33,091 nt of DNA. Origin: a virus. Under the pieces are notes generated by a model that saw nothing but the letters and a program-made list of their open reading frames with translations, did no database searches and had not been told where the DNA came from. The position numbers were made by a program, and so were the translations under genes. The DNA lies in the IMG/VR virus record IMGVR_UViG_3300001097_002749, positions 1-33,091 of that record. The stretch is one strand, 5' to 3'. The stretch's first letter is position 1, and each line of letters opens with the position of its first letter. Positions 23,637 through 31,282 of this stretch are shown piece by piece.

Positions 23637-23672
23637 TTGTAACGCACTCAACCACTGTATATAATGACAGTG
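23637..23672 (+). promoter_or_regulatory. ogr promoter overlapped by a LexA-type SOS box
   Basis: A sigma-70 promoter with -35 TTGTAA (23637-23642), 17-bp spacer and a perfect -10 TATAAT (23660-23665) stands 34 bp before the ogr ATG. Overlapping the -10 is CACTGT-N8-ACAGTG (23653-23672). Its 6-bp arms are perfect inverted repeats that fit the gammaproteobacterial LexA consensus CTGT-N8-ACAG. Confidence 0.78.
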
Positions 23673-23698
23673 TACTTTATTAACGATTGGTGAATATT

Positions 23699-23944
23699 AT
23701 GGCGCGGGTTACTTGTCCAAATTGCGAAGCTAAAGCTACGATTACATCGCGTGAAACGCAAAGCGCGCACGTAGTAAATTTATATTGTTCGTGTACTAAT
23801 ACTCGTGAATGCGGGGCAACGTTTCGCATTACCCAATCGTTCGATCACTTCTTAAACCCTCCGGTACAAACCACACAGCAATTAGCCGCTGCACTTATTA
23901 AAAGCCTACCTCGCGAACAACAATTGGAATTAGTTGGGCTATAG
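23699..23944 (+). CDS. ogr: Ogr/Delta-type zinc-finger late transcription activator
   Basis: 81 residues from the ATG at 23699. A TTG at 23687 would add four residues, but the family start M-A-R-V-T-C-P-N-C fits the ATG. It has a zinc site C-P-N-C (6-9), then C-S-C (29-31) and C-G-A-T-F-R (37-42), the Ogr/Delta pattern. These proteins contact RNA polymerase alpha and activate P2-type late promoters. The gene has its own promoter with a LexA-type box and a strong terminator, unlike P2, where ogr follows gene D. Confidence 0.88.
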   Translation: MARVTCPNCEAKATITSRETQSAHVVNLYCSCTNTRECGATFRITQSFDHFLNPPVQTTQQLAAALIKSLPREQQLELVGL

Positions 23945-23966
23945 TCTTTACTTTATTTCACGCATT

Positions 23967-23994
23967 AAAAAGCCCGCATTAAACGGGCTTTTTT
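23967..23994. terminator. Bidirectional terminator after ogr and after the early operon
   Basis: A 10-bp stem AAAAAGCCCG/CGGGCTTTTT with a 7-base loop followed by T on either strand. It closes ogr from the left and the minus-strand early operon (ending at 24006) from the right. Confidence 0.9.
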
Positions 23995-24005
23995 GTGGGT
24001 GCTGT

Positions 24006-24371
24006 TTACTGTCTGCGCTGGTTATATTGTGACTGGTTTTGCTGTGGCGCATTTTGCGGCTGTTCATACTGCCCTTGATATTGCGGCGGTGCGTAACCTT
24101 GGCTTTGGTTTTGTGGCTGGTTATTGTGCGTTTGGCTTTGCTGGCTTTCACTTTCCCAAAATATATATAGTTTTAACGGGCCTTGTTGATTAATTGGCAT
24201 AGTGTCGAGTTCTATTTCAATGCTATCGCTGCCGCCTTGGTTGTTACTCGGCCATTTAGTGGCACGACCTAAAGTAGCGTAACGGTTTTTGGTTTCGTTG
24301 CCTTGCTGGTATTTTTCGGCAATACAAGCAACACGGCCTTTATCTAGTGGTTTGTTATTTTGTGGGTGCAT
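24006..24371 (-). CDS. Hypothetical early protein with Q/N-rich tail
   Basis: 121 residues. Residues 1-75 form a compact beta-rich domain (K-G-R-V-A-C-I-A-E-K-Y and P-L-K-L-Y-I-F-W). Residues 76-121 are almost wholly Q, N, P, S and Y, a disordered tail like that of single-strand DNA-binding proteins. It is the last gene of the early operon, after the replication gene. An accessory replication role is possible but not shown by any motif. The 97 bases upstream show no gene. Confidence 0.5.
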   Translation of the reverse strand: MHPQNNKPLDKGRVACIAEKYQQGNETKNRYATLGRATKWPSNNQGGSDSIEIELDTMPINQQGPLKLYIFWESESQQSQTHNNQPQNQSQGYAPPQYQGQYEQPQNAPQQNQSQYNQRRQ

Positions 24372-24468
24372 AGTGCGATTCCTTTTTGTTTAATGTTTTA
24401 TTTAATGATTTGTGTTTTACAACTGAGTGATACACCCAGTTGCGACGCTTAACGTTTGGTTTCATTGA

Positions 24469-24867
24469 TCACCATAATTCGCTTAATTCTTTTTCTAACT
24501 GCATTTGCGCTAAGCGCTCTTCTAGCAGTTCGCGGGTTGACTTGCTGCGCTGCTGGTATTGCGGGCGCGGCTCTTGGTTTTCGTGGTGCGGCATTTTAGC
24601 CGGTGCACTTACTGTTTTTGGTGAAACAATTCGCGCTTTTTTAGTACTTGGCTTTGCTGTTGTTTTTATTTGCCCGGTGCGAAATTTATATTCTTTTCGC
24701 TCGCAACCGCAGCCCTGGACATGACCTAAATTATCTTTGCGTACTACGCGAGTAGTGCCGCATACGCATTTACACATAAAATGCTGCACCCCTCGGTTGC
24801 GGCGGTCTTCGTTTAATACTGTCCAATTATTGAAAACGTCACCCGCCGTTACTTTACCTGTTGCCAC
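24469..24867 (-). CDS. Small Cys-rich DNA-binding-like protein
   Basis: 132 residues, starting at GTG 24867 with AGAGGAG 7 bases upstream. N-terminal W-T-V-L-N-E-D followed by C-K-C-V-C-G (32-37), then V-V-R-K-D-N-L and G-C-G-C (52-55). This Cys-rich beta unit often precedes AP2/HNH-type DNA-binding regions in phages. The rest is a basic linker and a terminal Q/E-rich helix (about 108-132). The function is not established. Confidence 0.55.
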   Translation of the reverse strand: MATGKVTAGDVFNNWTVLNEDRRNRGVQHFMCKCVCGTTRVVRKDNLGHVQGCGCERKEYKFRTGQIKTTAKPSTKKARIVSPKTVSAPAKMPHHENQEPRPQYQQRSKSTRELLEERLAQMQLEKELSELW

Positions 24868-24870
24868 TGG

Positions 24871-25023
24871 CTACTCCTCTTCGGTTCTTTTTGTTCTTTT
24901 TTCTGGCAACGTGTTGTCATGCACTGCATCACCCAACCAAATAAATGAACGCCCTAATGCATTAAGTATTTGCATTATTGGATGCGCTATAATGTTGTGT
25001 ACCCACCAATTTTTATAAAGCAT
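24871..25023 (-). CDS. Small membrane-associated early protein
   Basis: 50 residues from the ATG at 25023, chosen because GGGAG stands 8 bases upstream. A start further upstream would run deep into the neighbouring gene. It contains N-W-W-V-H-N-I-I-A-H-P-I-M-Q-I-L, a short amphipathic or membrane segment seen in small phage proteins of unknown function, and a charged tail. It overlaps the preceding gene by 11 bases. Confidence 0.5.
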   Translation of the reverse strand: MLYKNWWVHNIIAHPIMQILNALGRSFIWLGDAVHDNTLPEKRTKRTEEE

Positions 25024-25297
25024 GGCTATCACTCCCAACCAATAAGCTTGGGCGCTTAAATAGCAATGCGGCATTTTGTAACTGGTCAATAGTGACTCTG
25101 CGGCCATCAATAGCGACGACTTTAATTTTGCTCACTGGGTCGTTTTCTTCAATAATTTCGTAGCGTGAGTTCTTTTTAATATTTTCAATACTGCGCTTAC
25201 CATCTTTTAGCGACTCGCCAAAGGCATGGCCTAGCATTCCTGCGGTATAAAATAACCCGGTTGAAAGCATTTTTTCGGCTGCTGATTGTGTGTTCAT
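25013..25297 (-). CDS. Hypothetical early protein
   Basis: 94 residues that I do not recognise. A hydrophobic stretch at about 11-27 (L-S-T-G-L-F-Y-T-A-G-M-L-G-H-A-F) is too polar for a certain membrane span, and the rest is basic. The ATG overlaps the Cys-rich gene stop (ATGA), marking coupled translation. No motif allows a function. Confidence 0.5.
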   Translation of the reverse strand: MNTQSAAEKMLSTGLFYTAGMLGHAFGESLKDGKRSIENIKKNSRYEIIEENDPVSKIKVVAIDGRRVTIDQLQNAALLFKRPSLLVGSDSHAL

Positions 25298-25560
25298 AAT
25301 GTCACCTGCTGTTTTGGTTGTGGTCTGTTGGTTACTGTAAATACGTTGGCGTTAGGTTCTTGCTGATAACCGGTGCAAATTTCGGTAGCAAAAACGCTGT
25401 TATTGGTTTTACCGCACTGGCCGTATTGGGTTTTAGGCGCGGGCTTATCGAATTTTGTAACAAACGGGCTATGCTGATCATCTGCAAAACCTTTTGGGCA
25501 AAATGCCTGGCAACTAATACATGCCTTTGGCATTAATACTTTTGAAATTTGAATAGTCAT
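25294..25560 (-). CDS. Small Cys-containing early protein
   Basis: 88 residues from the ATG at 25560, preceded by TAGGAG 5 bases away; the longer reading frame has no such site. C-I-S-C-Q-A-F-C at 14-21 and two further Cys (near 48 and 61) could bind a metal. It directly follows the replication gene (8 bases between stop and start) and overlaps the next gene by 4 bases. The family is unknown to me. Confidence 0.55.
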   Translation of the reverse strand: MTIQISKVLMPKACISCQAFCPKGFADDQHSPFVTKFDKPAPKTQYGQCGKTNNSVFATEICTGYQQEPNANVFTVTNRPQPKQQVTL

Positions 25561-25568
25561 ATTTTCTC

Positions 25569-28049
25569 CTACGCCATTAAATCGAGTGACCACCAATCGT
25601 TATCGCTGATTGCTGATGCACTGCCTTGTTTAACTAAATTAACTAGGTCCCAATCGCCAATAGTGACTAGGCCGCGTTCGTTTGTGGTGGTATTAAGTGA
25701 TTTACGCCCATCGAGCTGCGCGTATTTATAAGCAAGCTCTACAAATTCGCGTGCTTGTTGCCAATGCGCGTCGGTTATGTGCCAGCTAGCTGATTTTTGC
25801 GCGAGTGTTTGCGCTCGGTATTCAATATCGAGCTGCTTGTTTTGCTTAAGCTGGGCGCTTTCGTCTAATGTATGTAACTGGCCATCGCGAATTTGATAAA
25901 TTAGCCCGTTTCTACTGATCCTTTTTCCGCTATTTAGATCACTTACCAGATCATCAAGGTCGGTTTTTGATAAACCCACGGCATCAAGTAACAACTCAGC
26001 TCTAGAGCCTGCGGCTATAGGCGTACAGTTATTACCACTAGTCCAAGATAGGTCGGCTGCGCCGACGTTGGTGTTGCCCTTAGCACTGAGTTTTTCGGCT
26101 GTGCCCTTGAGTTGTCTTGTCCATTCGATAAGGCGCGTTTTTAAGCTGGTGTCGGCAATTACGTTATGCACGTTTTCTAGCGTGCGCTTAAGTACGGCTT
26201 TGTAGTCGGTATTCGTAAGCACGCCCTTAATGCGGCGCACTACTTCGGCGTAGTCGTTGCCTTGCGGGGTTAGCTCATACATTGATTTAAAGTTAGCAGC
26301 GCGGCCAATACACATACCGCCTTGTAATTTTACGTAGTCTTTCCAATTGGCAGTGTCGGCAGCGTGGCGAATAGGCTCTATTACGTCGTCACTTATTGCA
26401 GTGCGCATGCGTCTAAGCTCGCGGTAAACGGTAACGCTTGGCGAACCCTGAAATTGAAACTGGCGAATATTCCACGTACTAGCCCAGGCTAAAACGGGGT
26501 TAGCTTGCTCTTGCAGGTTTTCGCCTGTTTCAGCATCTTCATGATCGCCTAGCATGTAACCATCAATATTTTTACTGATGTATTTAGCAATGTAGCTGGC
26601 CGCACTGCCTTTGCTTTTATCCATTGTTATGGCGTCAAAGCGTGGGCTAAATGTGCGATAAAACTTACTAGGCGCTTTGGCTTTTTTGCCTTGGCTTTTT
26701 TTAAGGCCCCACTCGCGGCGCTTTTGTTTGTAGGTTTTAAACAGCTCGCTTTTTTTAGTGCCTGCGCGATAGCTAACGCACTTTTCAACAGTTTGAACGT
26801 GTACGCCATGGGTGTTTATATCTACCCATTCGGTAACTACTTTGGCGCGAGTTGCTACTGGGCCGTAGTAATCGTAAAGCTCTGTTTTGTCTTCTTGAAT
26901 AAAGTACCAACGCAAAATAGCGTTTACTTCTTGCAGTTTGTTTTTTGGCATAAATAACATCATGTGCCAATGCGGGCACCCGTCAGCATGTGGCTCTACA
27001 ACACGCACGCCAAAATACTTAAGGCCACGGCGGTTTAATTTAGAACGAGCACGCGCCCATGTTTGGGTTAAATAATTTTGCGCGTCTTTCGGAGTTTCGC
27101 CATTCCATTTACTTGAATTAGCATGAAAACGCGACGGGCACGTAATAGTGTAAAACACACCTACATAACCCATTTCGTCGGCTAGCTCTTCGGTTTCGCG
27201 TATGCGTAGCATTAATTCGTTACGGCGGTTGGCTGGGTTTGCCATGCCGCTTTTAACCGCTTCAATTAAACTTATTACGTCGCCATCGCTGCTTTGTAAT
27301 TCCATCATTTCTAAAAACTGGCGGCCGCTGGCTTGGGCAAAGTTAAACTCACGCTGCGCTTGTTTTGACGAATACGGGCTAATGCCTTTACGTTTAAACT
27401 TTTTGCTTTTTTTATCGTGGTATAGGTCTTTGCCCACTTGGCCGGTGGCAATTTCTAGCAATTCTAAAAACTGGCGGCGTAGGGTTTTTAATTGGCGTGC
27501 CCACCACTTATCGCACTGCATTTTAAGCAGTGCAATTTCGTAGCATTCGGTTGGTAAGCTTTCTTCGCGCATAGCGTAAAAGGGTACGTTAGCACCCACA
27601 GCTTTAGCGTGATCAGCTATTACATCGTAGGTTAACGATACTATTTTTTCATAAGGTAGGTGCTGGTGCTCTTCGCTTACATCAAGCGCAATTTGCAGGC
27701 ATTCAATAGCTAGCGTATTTGCATGCTTTTTGGTTTTTTCAATACTGCTTAAAATATGCCATGGCAATGGCATATTTTGAGTAATACTAAACAACACGCC
27801 AAAGCGTGGCTTTAAACGACCAATAACACGGCGCAACCATGTATTAGCGCGGTATTCGCTACCCGCTTTTTTTTGGTTGTAACGGTCAATATATTTGCGG
27901 GCCATTCTGCTTTGCAGCGGAACGGGCACAGCCTGCAGGCCGCGCGCTAAAAAGTTACGATTATCAATATCGCTAATAGACGTAATTAAGCCCTCGGCTA
28001 CACTAGATAGTCTAAGGGCTTTTAGGTCAATTGGTTGCGGGTTAGCCAC
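25569..28049 (-). CDS. Replication initiation endonuclease, P2 gpA-like (HUH)
   Basis: 826 residues from a GTG at 28049. The HUH motif P-H-W-H-M at 359-363 and paired tyrosines Y486 and Y490 (Y-I-A-K-Y) identify a rolling-circle nickase of the phage replication gene A family. The upstream R-G-L-K-Y-F-G-V-R-V-V-E strand is also conserved. In P2 the protein nicks an origin inside its own gene and joins the ends. Length is close to that of P2 gpA (about 760). It follows a small unknown gene after 4 bases and has only a weak Shine-Dalgarno, implying coupling. Confidence 0.9.
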   Translation of the reverse strand: MANPQPIDLKALRLSSVAEGLITSISDIDNRNFLARGLQAVPVPLQSRMARKYIDRYNQKKAGSEYRANTWLRRVIGRLKPRFGVLFSITQNMPLPWHILSSIEKTKKHANTLAIECLQIALDVSEEHQHLPYEKIVSLTYDVIADHAKAVGANVPFYAMREESLPTECYEIALLKMQCDKWWARQLKTLRRQFLELLEIATGQVGKDLYHDKKSKKFKRKGISPYSSKQAQREFNFAQASGRQFLEMMELQSSDGDVISLIEAVKSGMANPANRRNELMLRIRETEELADEMGYVGVFYTITCPSRFHANSSKWNGETPKDAQNYLTQTWARARSKLNRRGLKYFGVRVVEPHADGCPHWHMMLFMPKNKLQEVNAILRWYFIQEDKTELYDYYGPVATRAKVVTEWVDINTHGVHVQTVEKCVSYRAGTKKSELFKTYKQKRREWGLKKSQGKKAKAPSKFYRTFSPRFDAITMDKSKGSAASYIAKYISKNIDGYMLGDHEDAETGENLQEQANPVLAWASTWNIRQFQFQGSPSVTVYRELRRMRTAISDDVIEPIRHAADTANWKDYVKLQGGMCIGRAANFKSMYELTPQGNDYAEVVRRIKGVLTNTDYKAVLKRTLENVHNVIADTSLKTRLIEWTRQLKGTAEKLSAKGNTNVGAADLSWTSGNNCTPIAAGSRAELLLDAVGLSKTDLDDLVSDLNSGKRISRNGLIYQIRDGQLHTLDESAQLKQNKQLDIEYRAQTLAQKSASWHITDAHWQQAREFVELAYKYAQLDGRKSLNTTTNERGLVTIGDWDLVNLVKQGSASAISDNDWWSLDLMA

Positions 28050-28053
28050 AGCG

Positions 28054-28332
28054 TTACAGCTCTATTTCCATTGGCTCACCGCCAATTTGCACAGCATTTA
28101 ATGCAATGCTCATTTGGCTGTAAACGCCTTCAAAATTAACGTCATCGTCTGCAATCATTTTTACTATAGGCAACAAGTCGGTTAGCGTGTCTTCGCACTG
28201 CATTAACATGCCAATGGTGCTGCGTTTGTTTAAATTTCTAATTGCAAAATTAACTTGCTCAATAGCGTGTAAAACAATGCTAAGTAGTAATTGCTTATTT
28301 TTAGGCATAGCTTGGTCTTTGATAGCGTTCAT
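28054..28332 (-). CDS. Hypothetical early protein
   Basis: 92 residues, helical, with leucine/isoleucine-rich stretches (about 14-35 and 45-62) and an acidic C terminus. AAGGA stands about 10 bases before the ATG. It immediately precedes the replication initiator, so it may be a replication accessory such as a P2 gpB-like helicase loader, but no supporting motif is seen. Confidence 0.5.
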   Translation of the reverse strand: MNAIKDQAMPKNKQLLLSIVLHAIEQVNFAIRNLNKRSTIGMLMQCEDTLTDLLPIVKMIADDDVNFEGVYSQMSIALNAVQIGGEPMEIEL

Positions 28333-28351
28333 TTTTTAGTGTCCTTGGGGG

Positions 28352-28675
28352 TTAAAATGGAATGTCGTTTAAAAATTCGTTTAAGTCTTCGCTTGGGTAT
28401 TCCGTTTGTAATTCATCCATTTGATAGTAAGTATCTAAAAAGCTTTCTGACTCACTCTCAAGATGGATTGAATATTCTGCGCCTAAGTAAAGCCACCAAC
28501 CATTAGGTATTGTCCTAAATGATGCGTCAATTCGCTTTGCAATTTTTGGCGCGTACTTTTTTAAGTCGCATAATGCATTTAGCACTTTTTGAAAATCACA
28601 CTTTGCTATATCGCGCTCTTTTCTGCATGCGTTGTAATAGCTAAGTGCGGCTTTTGCTTTTGGGTGTAGTTTCAT
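28352..28675 (-). CDS. Hypothetical early protein
   Basis: 107 residues, basic N-terminal helix (K-A-K-A-A-L-S-Y-Y-N-A-C-R-K-E-R-D) and an acidic C-terminal half with G-W-W-L-Y-L-G and S-I-H-L-E-S-E-S-E-S. Not recognised. GGGAG lies 11 bases before the ATG. It is 19 bp from both the methyltransferase gene and the next gene. Confidence 0.5.
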   Translation of the reverse strand: MKLHPKAKAALSYYNACRKERDIAKCDFQKVLNALCDLKKYAPKIAKRIDASFRTIPNGWWLYLGAEYSIHLESESESFLDTYYQMDELQTEYPSEDLNEFLNDIPF

Positions 28676-28694
28676 TTTTAGCAGCTCCCAGCGG

Positions 28695-29285
28695 TTAAAT
28701 TACAAAAAGCTCAGGCGCTAACTCATGGCCTTTGCAAAATACAAAGTGGGCGTATTCGGTTGAATCGGCTTTACTTGGTTTAGCTGGGTCAAAGCCCGGG
28801 CGCTTGCTATGCACATAAATCGCCGCTAATGGCAGCTTTTGCCACATTGCCTTGCGCTTTTGGCTACCCAACCAATTTAGGCGTTGCAGCATGATCACTA
28901 AGCCGTCCTCTTTAACTATTTCAAGCGCATGTTCTGTAAATTCTTGTGCTACGTTAAACGGCGGGTTTGTTATGATCATGTCGTATTTAGGCAATAATGC
29001 GCTCGGGACGTTTAAAAAGTTAACGCCTTTTAAGTTGGCGCGTGAGTCCTCGCGAATGTCCCAGCTTTCAACATTAAAGCCGTGCTTTTCTAATACCGTT
29101 GGGTAGCTCATTTCGTACTTATCACAACCGCCAGCGCTTGGGTCTAGCACTAGCGGGTTTTCATCTGGCGAGCAAGCCAACACATTGTTTTCAGCAAACG
29201 CTGCTAAAAAATCTTCAATCAACCAATGCGGTGTTATGTAGTAGTCTTCGGCATTGCGTACCGTTCCGCGATTTAATGAACTCAT
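28695..29285 (-). CDS. Phage DNA N6-adenine methyltransferase
   Basis: 196 residues. Motif I is L-D-P-S-A-G-G (47-53), which binds S-adenosylmethionine, and the catalytic motif is N-P-P-F (107-110), characteristic of adenine-N6 enzymes. No restriction nuclease lies nearby, so this is an orphan. Such phage enzymes may shield the DNA from host restriction or regulate replication. It starts 2 bases after the stop of the previous gene. The target sequence cannot be predicted. Confidence 0.85.
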   Translation of the reverse strand: MSSLNRGTVRNAEDYYITPHWLIEDFLAAFAENNVLACSPDENPLVLDPSAGGCDKYEMSYPTVLEKHGFNVESWDIREDSRANLKGVNFLNVPSALLPKYDMIITNPPFNVAQEFTEHALEIVKEDGLVIMLQRLNWLGSQKRKAMWQKLPLAAIYVHSKRPGFDPAKPSKADSTEYAHFVFCKGHELAPELFVI

Positions 29286-29287
29286 GA

Positions 29288-29674
29288 TCAGCCCTTGGTA
29301 ATTGTTAAATGTGAATAGTTGGTATTGGCAGGCTCAACCGGTGCATGTTGCACAAATTTAGCGGGGGCCATTGCGTTAGCGTCGGTAAATGCTTTTACTA
29401 ATTGCTCCATTTGCAAAATAGCCTTGTGTATTTTTAAGCGGGCTTCTGCATCAAAATTAGCAAAGCCACTTTCTAAATGATGGCGCTTTAAACCTGCTGC
29501 AAAACATACCAATGTGCGCTCTTGCGGGCTTAATACTTTGTTGTAAACGTACTCTGGCATGTGGCGCTCGCTGCCCATTAATGCTTTTATTTCGGCCAAT
29601 CCTTTTGGTACGTGGCGGTCAGTTACTGCTTTTAATGGTGCTGGGTTTGGGTAGTTAATAGCTGTGTTTGCCAT
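29288..29674 (-). CDS. Hypothetical early protein
   Basis: 128 residues, no family recognised. The central part (about 45-90) is helical with L-S-P-Q-E-R-T-L-V-C-F-A-A-G-L. The N- and C-terminal ends are rich in A, P and T. The ATG follows the previous stop within 2 bases, in the middle of the early operon. Confidence 0.5.
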   Translation of the reverse strand: MANTAINYPNPAPLKAVTDRHVPKGLAEIKALMGSERHMPEYVYNKVLSPQERTLVCFAAGLKRHHLESGFANFDAEARLKIHKAILQMEQLVKAFTDANAMAPAKFVQHAPVEPANTNYSHLTITKG

Positions 29675-29676
29675 GA

Positions 29677-29949
29677 TTAATTAACTCCTTGCTGGCTGCG
29701 TGTTGCTGCATTTAGGTAATTAGTTGCTTGTGTTTTTAACCAGAAAACTGCTTTTTGTATTGTTTGGTACTCGTCACCTGCGCAATAAACTGGTAAGTCA
29801 AAATCACCAACACGCGCTTGAAACACTGGGTCAAAACCAAACACCGCTTTGCGGGTAGTAATTTTACAGCTAAGCAAATAGCGGCATTGCTCTGCTAATG
29901 TTTTAAAACTGCTTAACGTTTCTCTGCTAAATACTTGGTATGTGCTCAT
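29677..29949 (-). CDS. Hypothetical early protein
   Basis: 90 residues from the ATG at 29949, with AGGAG 7 bases upstream; the longer reading frame would overlap the AlpA-like gene by 47 bases and lacks this site. It contains C-R-Y-L-L-S-C-K and V-Y-C-A-G-D-E-Y-Q-T-I-Q. Not recognised. Co-transcribed with the AlpA-like and Cro-like genes. Confidence 0.55.
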   Translation of the reverse strand: MSTYQVFSRETLSSFKTLAEQCRYLLSCKITTRKAVFGFDPVFQARVGDFDLPVYCAGDEYQTIQKAVFWLKTQATNYLNAATRSQQGVN

Positions 29950-29959
29950 TGCCCTGCTC

Positions 29960-30235
29960 CTAGTTATTAACTTGTTTATTGCCGTAAATTTCCTGAAACT
30001 TCTCACTGCCTAACCGCATAAACTCTTCAATATCTGCTTCAAGCCATACAACACGGCCGCTCGATATTTTATGTGTTTTAGGAAACTGCCCTTTATCCAT
30101 CAACCGATATAACGATGTGCGGTGCATGCCGCACTTTTGCGCCACGTCTGCAGGGCGTAAATAGCGGTCGTTTATTGTTACCACTTCACCACGTACATTG
30201 CGGCGGTAATGATCTGCTGCGATTAACTGGCTCAT
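29960..30235 (-). CDS. AlpA-family regulator / excisionase-like (Cox-like)
   Basis: 91 residues. The MerR-like winged helix of the AlpA family is clear: L-R-P-A-D-V-A-Q-K-C-G-M-H-R-T-S-L-Y-R-L-M (26-46), then F-P-K-T-H-K-I and W-L-E-A-D-I-E-E-F. Such proteins act as excisionase or early regulator (Cox position in P2-like phages). It overlaps the Cro-like gene by 4 bases. Confidence 0.8.
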   Translation of the reverse strand: MSQLIAADHYRRNVRGEVVTINDRYLRPADVAQKCGMHRTSLYRLMDKGQFPKTHKISSGRVVWLEADIEEFMRLGSEKFQEIYGNKQVNN

Positions 30236-30456
30236 GCTGCACTCTCCTTGTCGTCTTTTACGTGGTCGGCTAGCAGGTCTGCTACCGTTACTTGGCCGTT
30301 TGTTAGCTCTGAAATACGGGTAATGTATTTCGCTGGGGCTTGGCCGAACTTATTCATCCAATCCCAAACCGAACCTTGGGAAACTCCCAGCTTTTTACCA
30401 AGCTTTGTCTGCCCCCCTATTATTTTTACTGCTTTTTCTATGTTTGATTGTTTCAT
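30232..30456 (-). CDS. Cro/YdaS-like repressor
   Basis: 74 residues with one helix-turn-helix (G-G-Q-T-K-L-G-K-K-L-G-V-S-Q-G-S-V-W-D-W, 14-33) of the YdaS/Cro kind. It is the first gene of the early operon, divergent from the CI-like gene and controlled by the shared operators. GGAG stands 8 bases before the ATG. Expected to repress the cI promoter and so lock in lytic growth. Confidence 0.8.
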   Translation of the reverse strand: MKQSNIEKAVKIIGGQTKLGKKLGVSQGSVWDWMNKFGQAPAKYITRISELTNGQVTVADLLADHVKDDKESAA

Positions 30457-30470
30457 TTCTAGGCTCCAAA

Positions 30471-30528
30471 CTGTTTATAGCAGTATTTAATACTGTTAAT
30501 AACAGTTTGTCAACACCGTTAAAAACAG
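30471..30528. promoter_or_regulatory. Three CI/Cro-type operators with the early promoter
   Basis: Near-palindromic 13-mers of form CTGTTA-N-TAACAG stand at 30471-30483, 30493-30505 (perfect) and 30516-30528, spaced 22 and 23 bp. The early promoter reads leftward: -35 TTGACA at 30513-30508 and -10 TTAAAT at 30490-30485 with a 17-bp spacer. The perfect operator lies between -35 and -10, and the others flank the promoter. A weaker rightward promoter (TTGTCA at 30507-30512, near TACTAT) overlaps face to face. Confidence 0.72.
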
Positions 30529-30556
30529 TAATACTATGAACTGTACAAAATAAATA

Positions 30557-30577
30557 CTGTTTAAATGCTGTTTAAAT
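30557..30577. repeat. Direct repeat in the cI leader
   Basis: Two copies of CTGTTTAAAT (30557-30566 and 30568-30577), 11 bp apart, in the cI 5' leader. They are half-sites of the operator type and may be additional weak repressor contacts. Confidence 0.4.
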
Positions 30578-30613
30578 ACGTATCTTCTTGTTTTTTAAGC
30601 GATAGGGAAAATT

Positions 30614-31234
30614 ATGAGCGTTGGCGAAAGAATTAAAAAAAGAAGAGTGGAACTTGGCCTTACTCAGGCCAACTTGGCTGAGCTGGCAGGGATCATTCAG
30701 CAGTCATTGCAAAAAATTGAAAGCGGCTCAACTAAAAACCCGCGCAACCTAAAGGCCTTGGCTGACGCACTTGACTGCACCCCTGAATTTTTACAGTTTG
30801 GGATAGCTGAAAGCATTAATAGCAACGTTTCACCAGGGCCTGACATTAAATCAACTGTGCCGCTTATTAGCTGGGTTCAAGCGGGCGCATGGAGTGAAAT
30901 AAACGAGATACGCGAATGCGACGCTGAACGCTTTATGTGCCCAGTTAACGCAAGCAGTAAAACGTTTGCCCTGCGGGTGCAAGGCGTAAGCATGGAGCCT
31001 AAGTTTTACGAGGGTGATTTGATATTTGTAGATCCTGAGGCAGAGTGTATTCACGGCTCTTACGTAGTAGCACGTTTAGACGACGACAACCACGCCACAT
31101 TTAAACAGCTAATAATTGAAAGTGGCCACAAGTTTTTAAAAGCAGCTAACCCCAATTGGCCTGAGCAACTAATACCGATAAACGGCAATTGTACGTTGGT
31201 GGGTAAAGTGGTGTTTGCTGGAAAGTCGTTTTAG
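30614..31234 (+). CDS. CI-type prophage repressor, LexA-like with S24 peptidase domain
   Basis: 206 residues. Residues 5-60 hold the helix-turn-helix (L-T-Q-A-N-L-A-E-L-A-G-I-I-Q-Q-S-L-Q-K-I-E). The cleavage site is A90-G91, and catalytic S126 (G-V-S-M-E-P) and K164 (A-T-F-K-Q-L) form the S24 dyad. Activated RecA should cause self-cleavage, releasing the early promoter upon DNA damage. Faces the Cro-like gene across the operator region. Confidence 0.93.
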   Translation: MSVGERIKKRRVELGLTQANLAELAGIIQQSLQKIESGSTKNPRNLKALADALDCTPEFLQFGIAESINSNVSPGPDIKSTVPLISWVQAGAWSEINEIRECDAERFMCPVNASSKTFALRVQGVSMEPKFYEGDLIFVDPEAECIHGSYVVARLDDDNHATFKQLIIESGHKFLKAANPNWPEQLIPINGNCTLVGKVVFAGKSF

Positions 31235-31253
31235 TTTGCTGAATTACAGGCAC

Positions 31254-31278
31254 AAAAAAGCCCGCGCTGGGCGGGCTT
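31254..31278. terminator. Bidirectional terminator between repressor and secreted-protein genes
   Basis: An 8-bp stem AAGCCCGC/GCGGGCTT with a 5-base loop (31258-31278). On the minus strand it is followed by six T (31259-31254), so it ends the 31283-31762 gene. On the plus strand it ends the repressor gene, with a poorer T-tract. Confidence 0.85.
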
Positions 31279-31282
31279 CTTG

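Noticed and set aside
29677-30006. Longer version of the gene ending at 29677 (start at 30006)
   Set aside because: It would overlap the AlpA-like gene and lacks a ribosome-binding site; the ATG at 29949 has AGGAG at good spacing.
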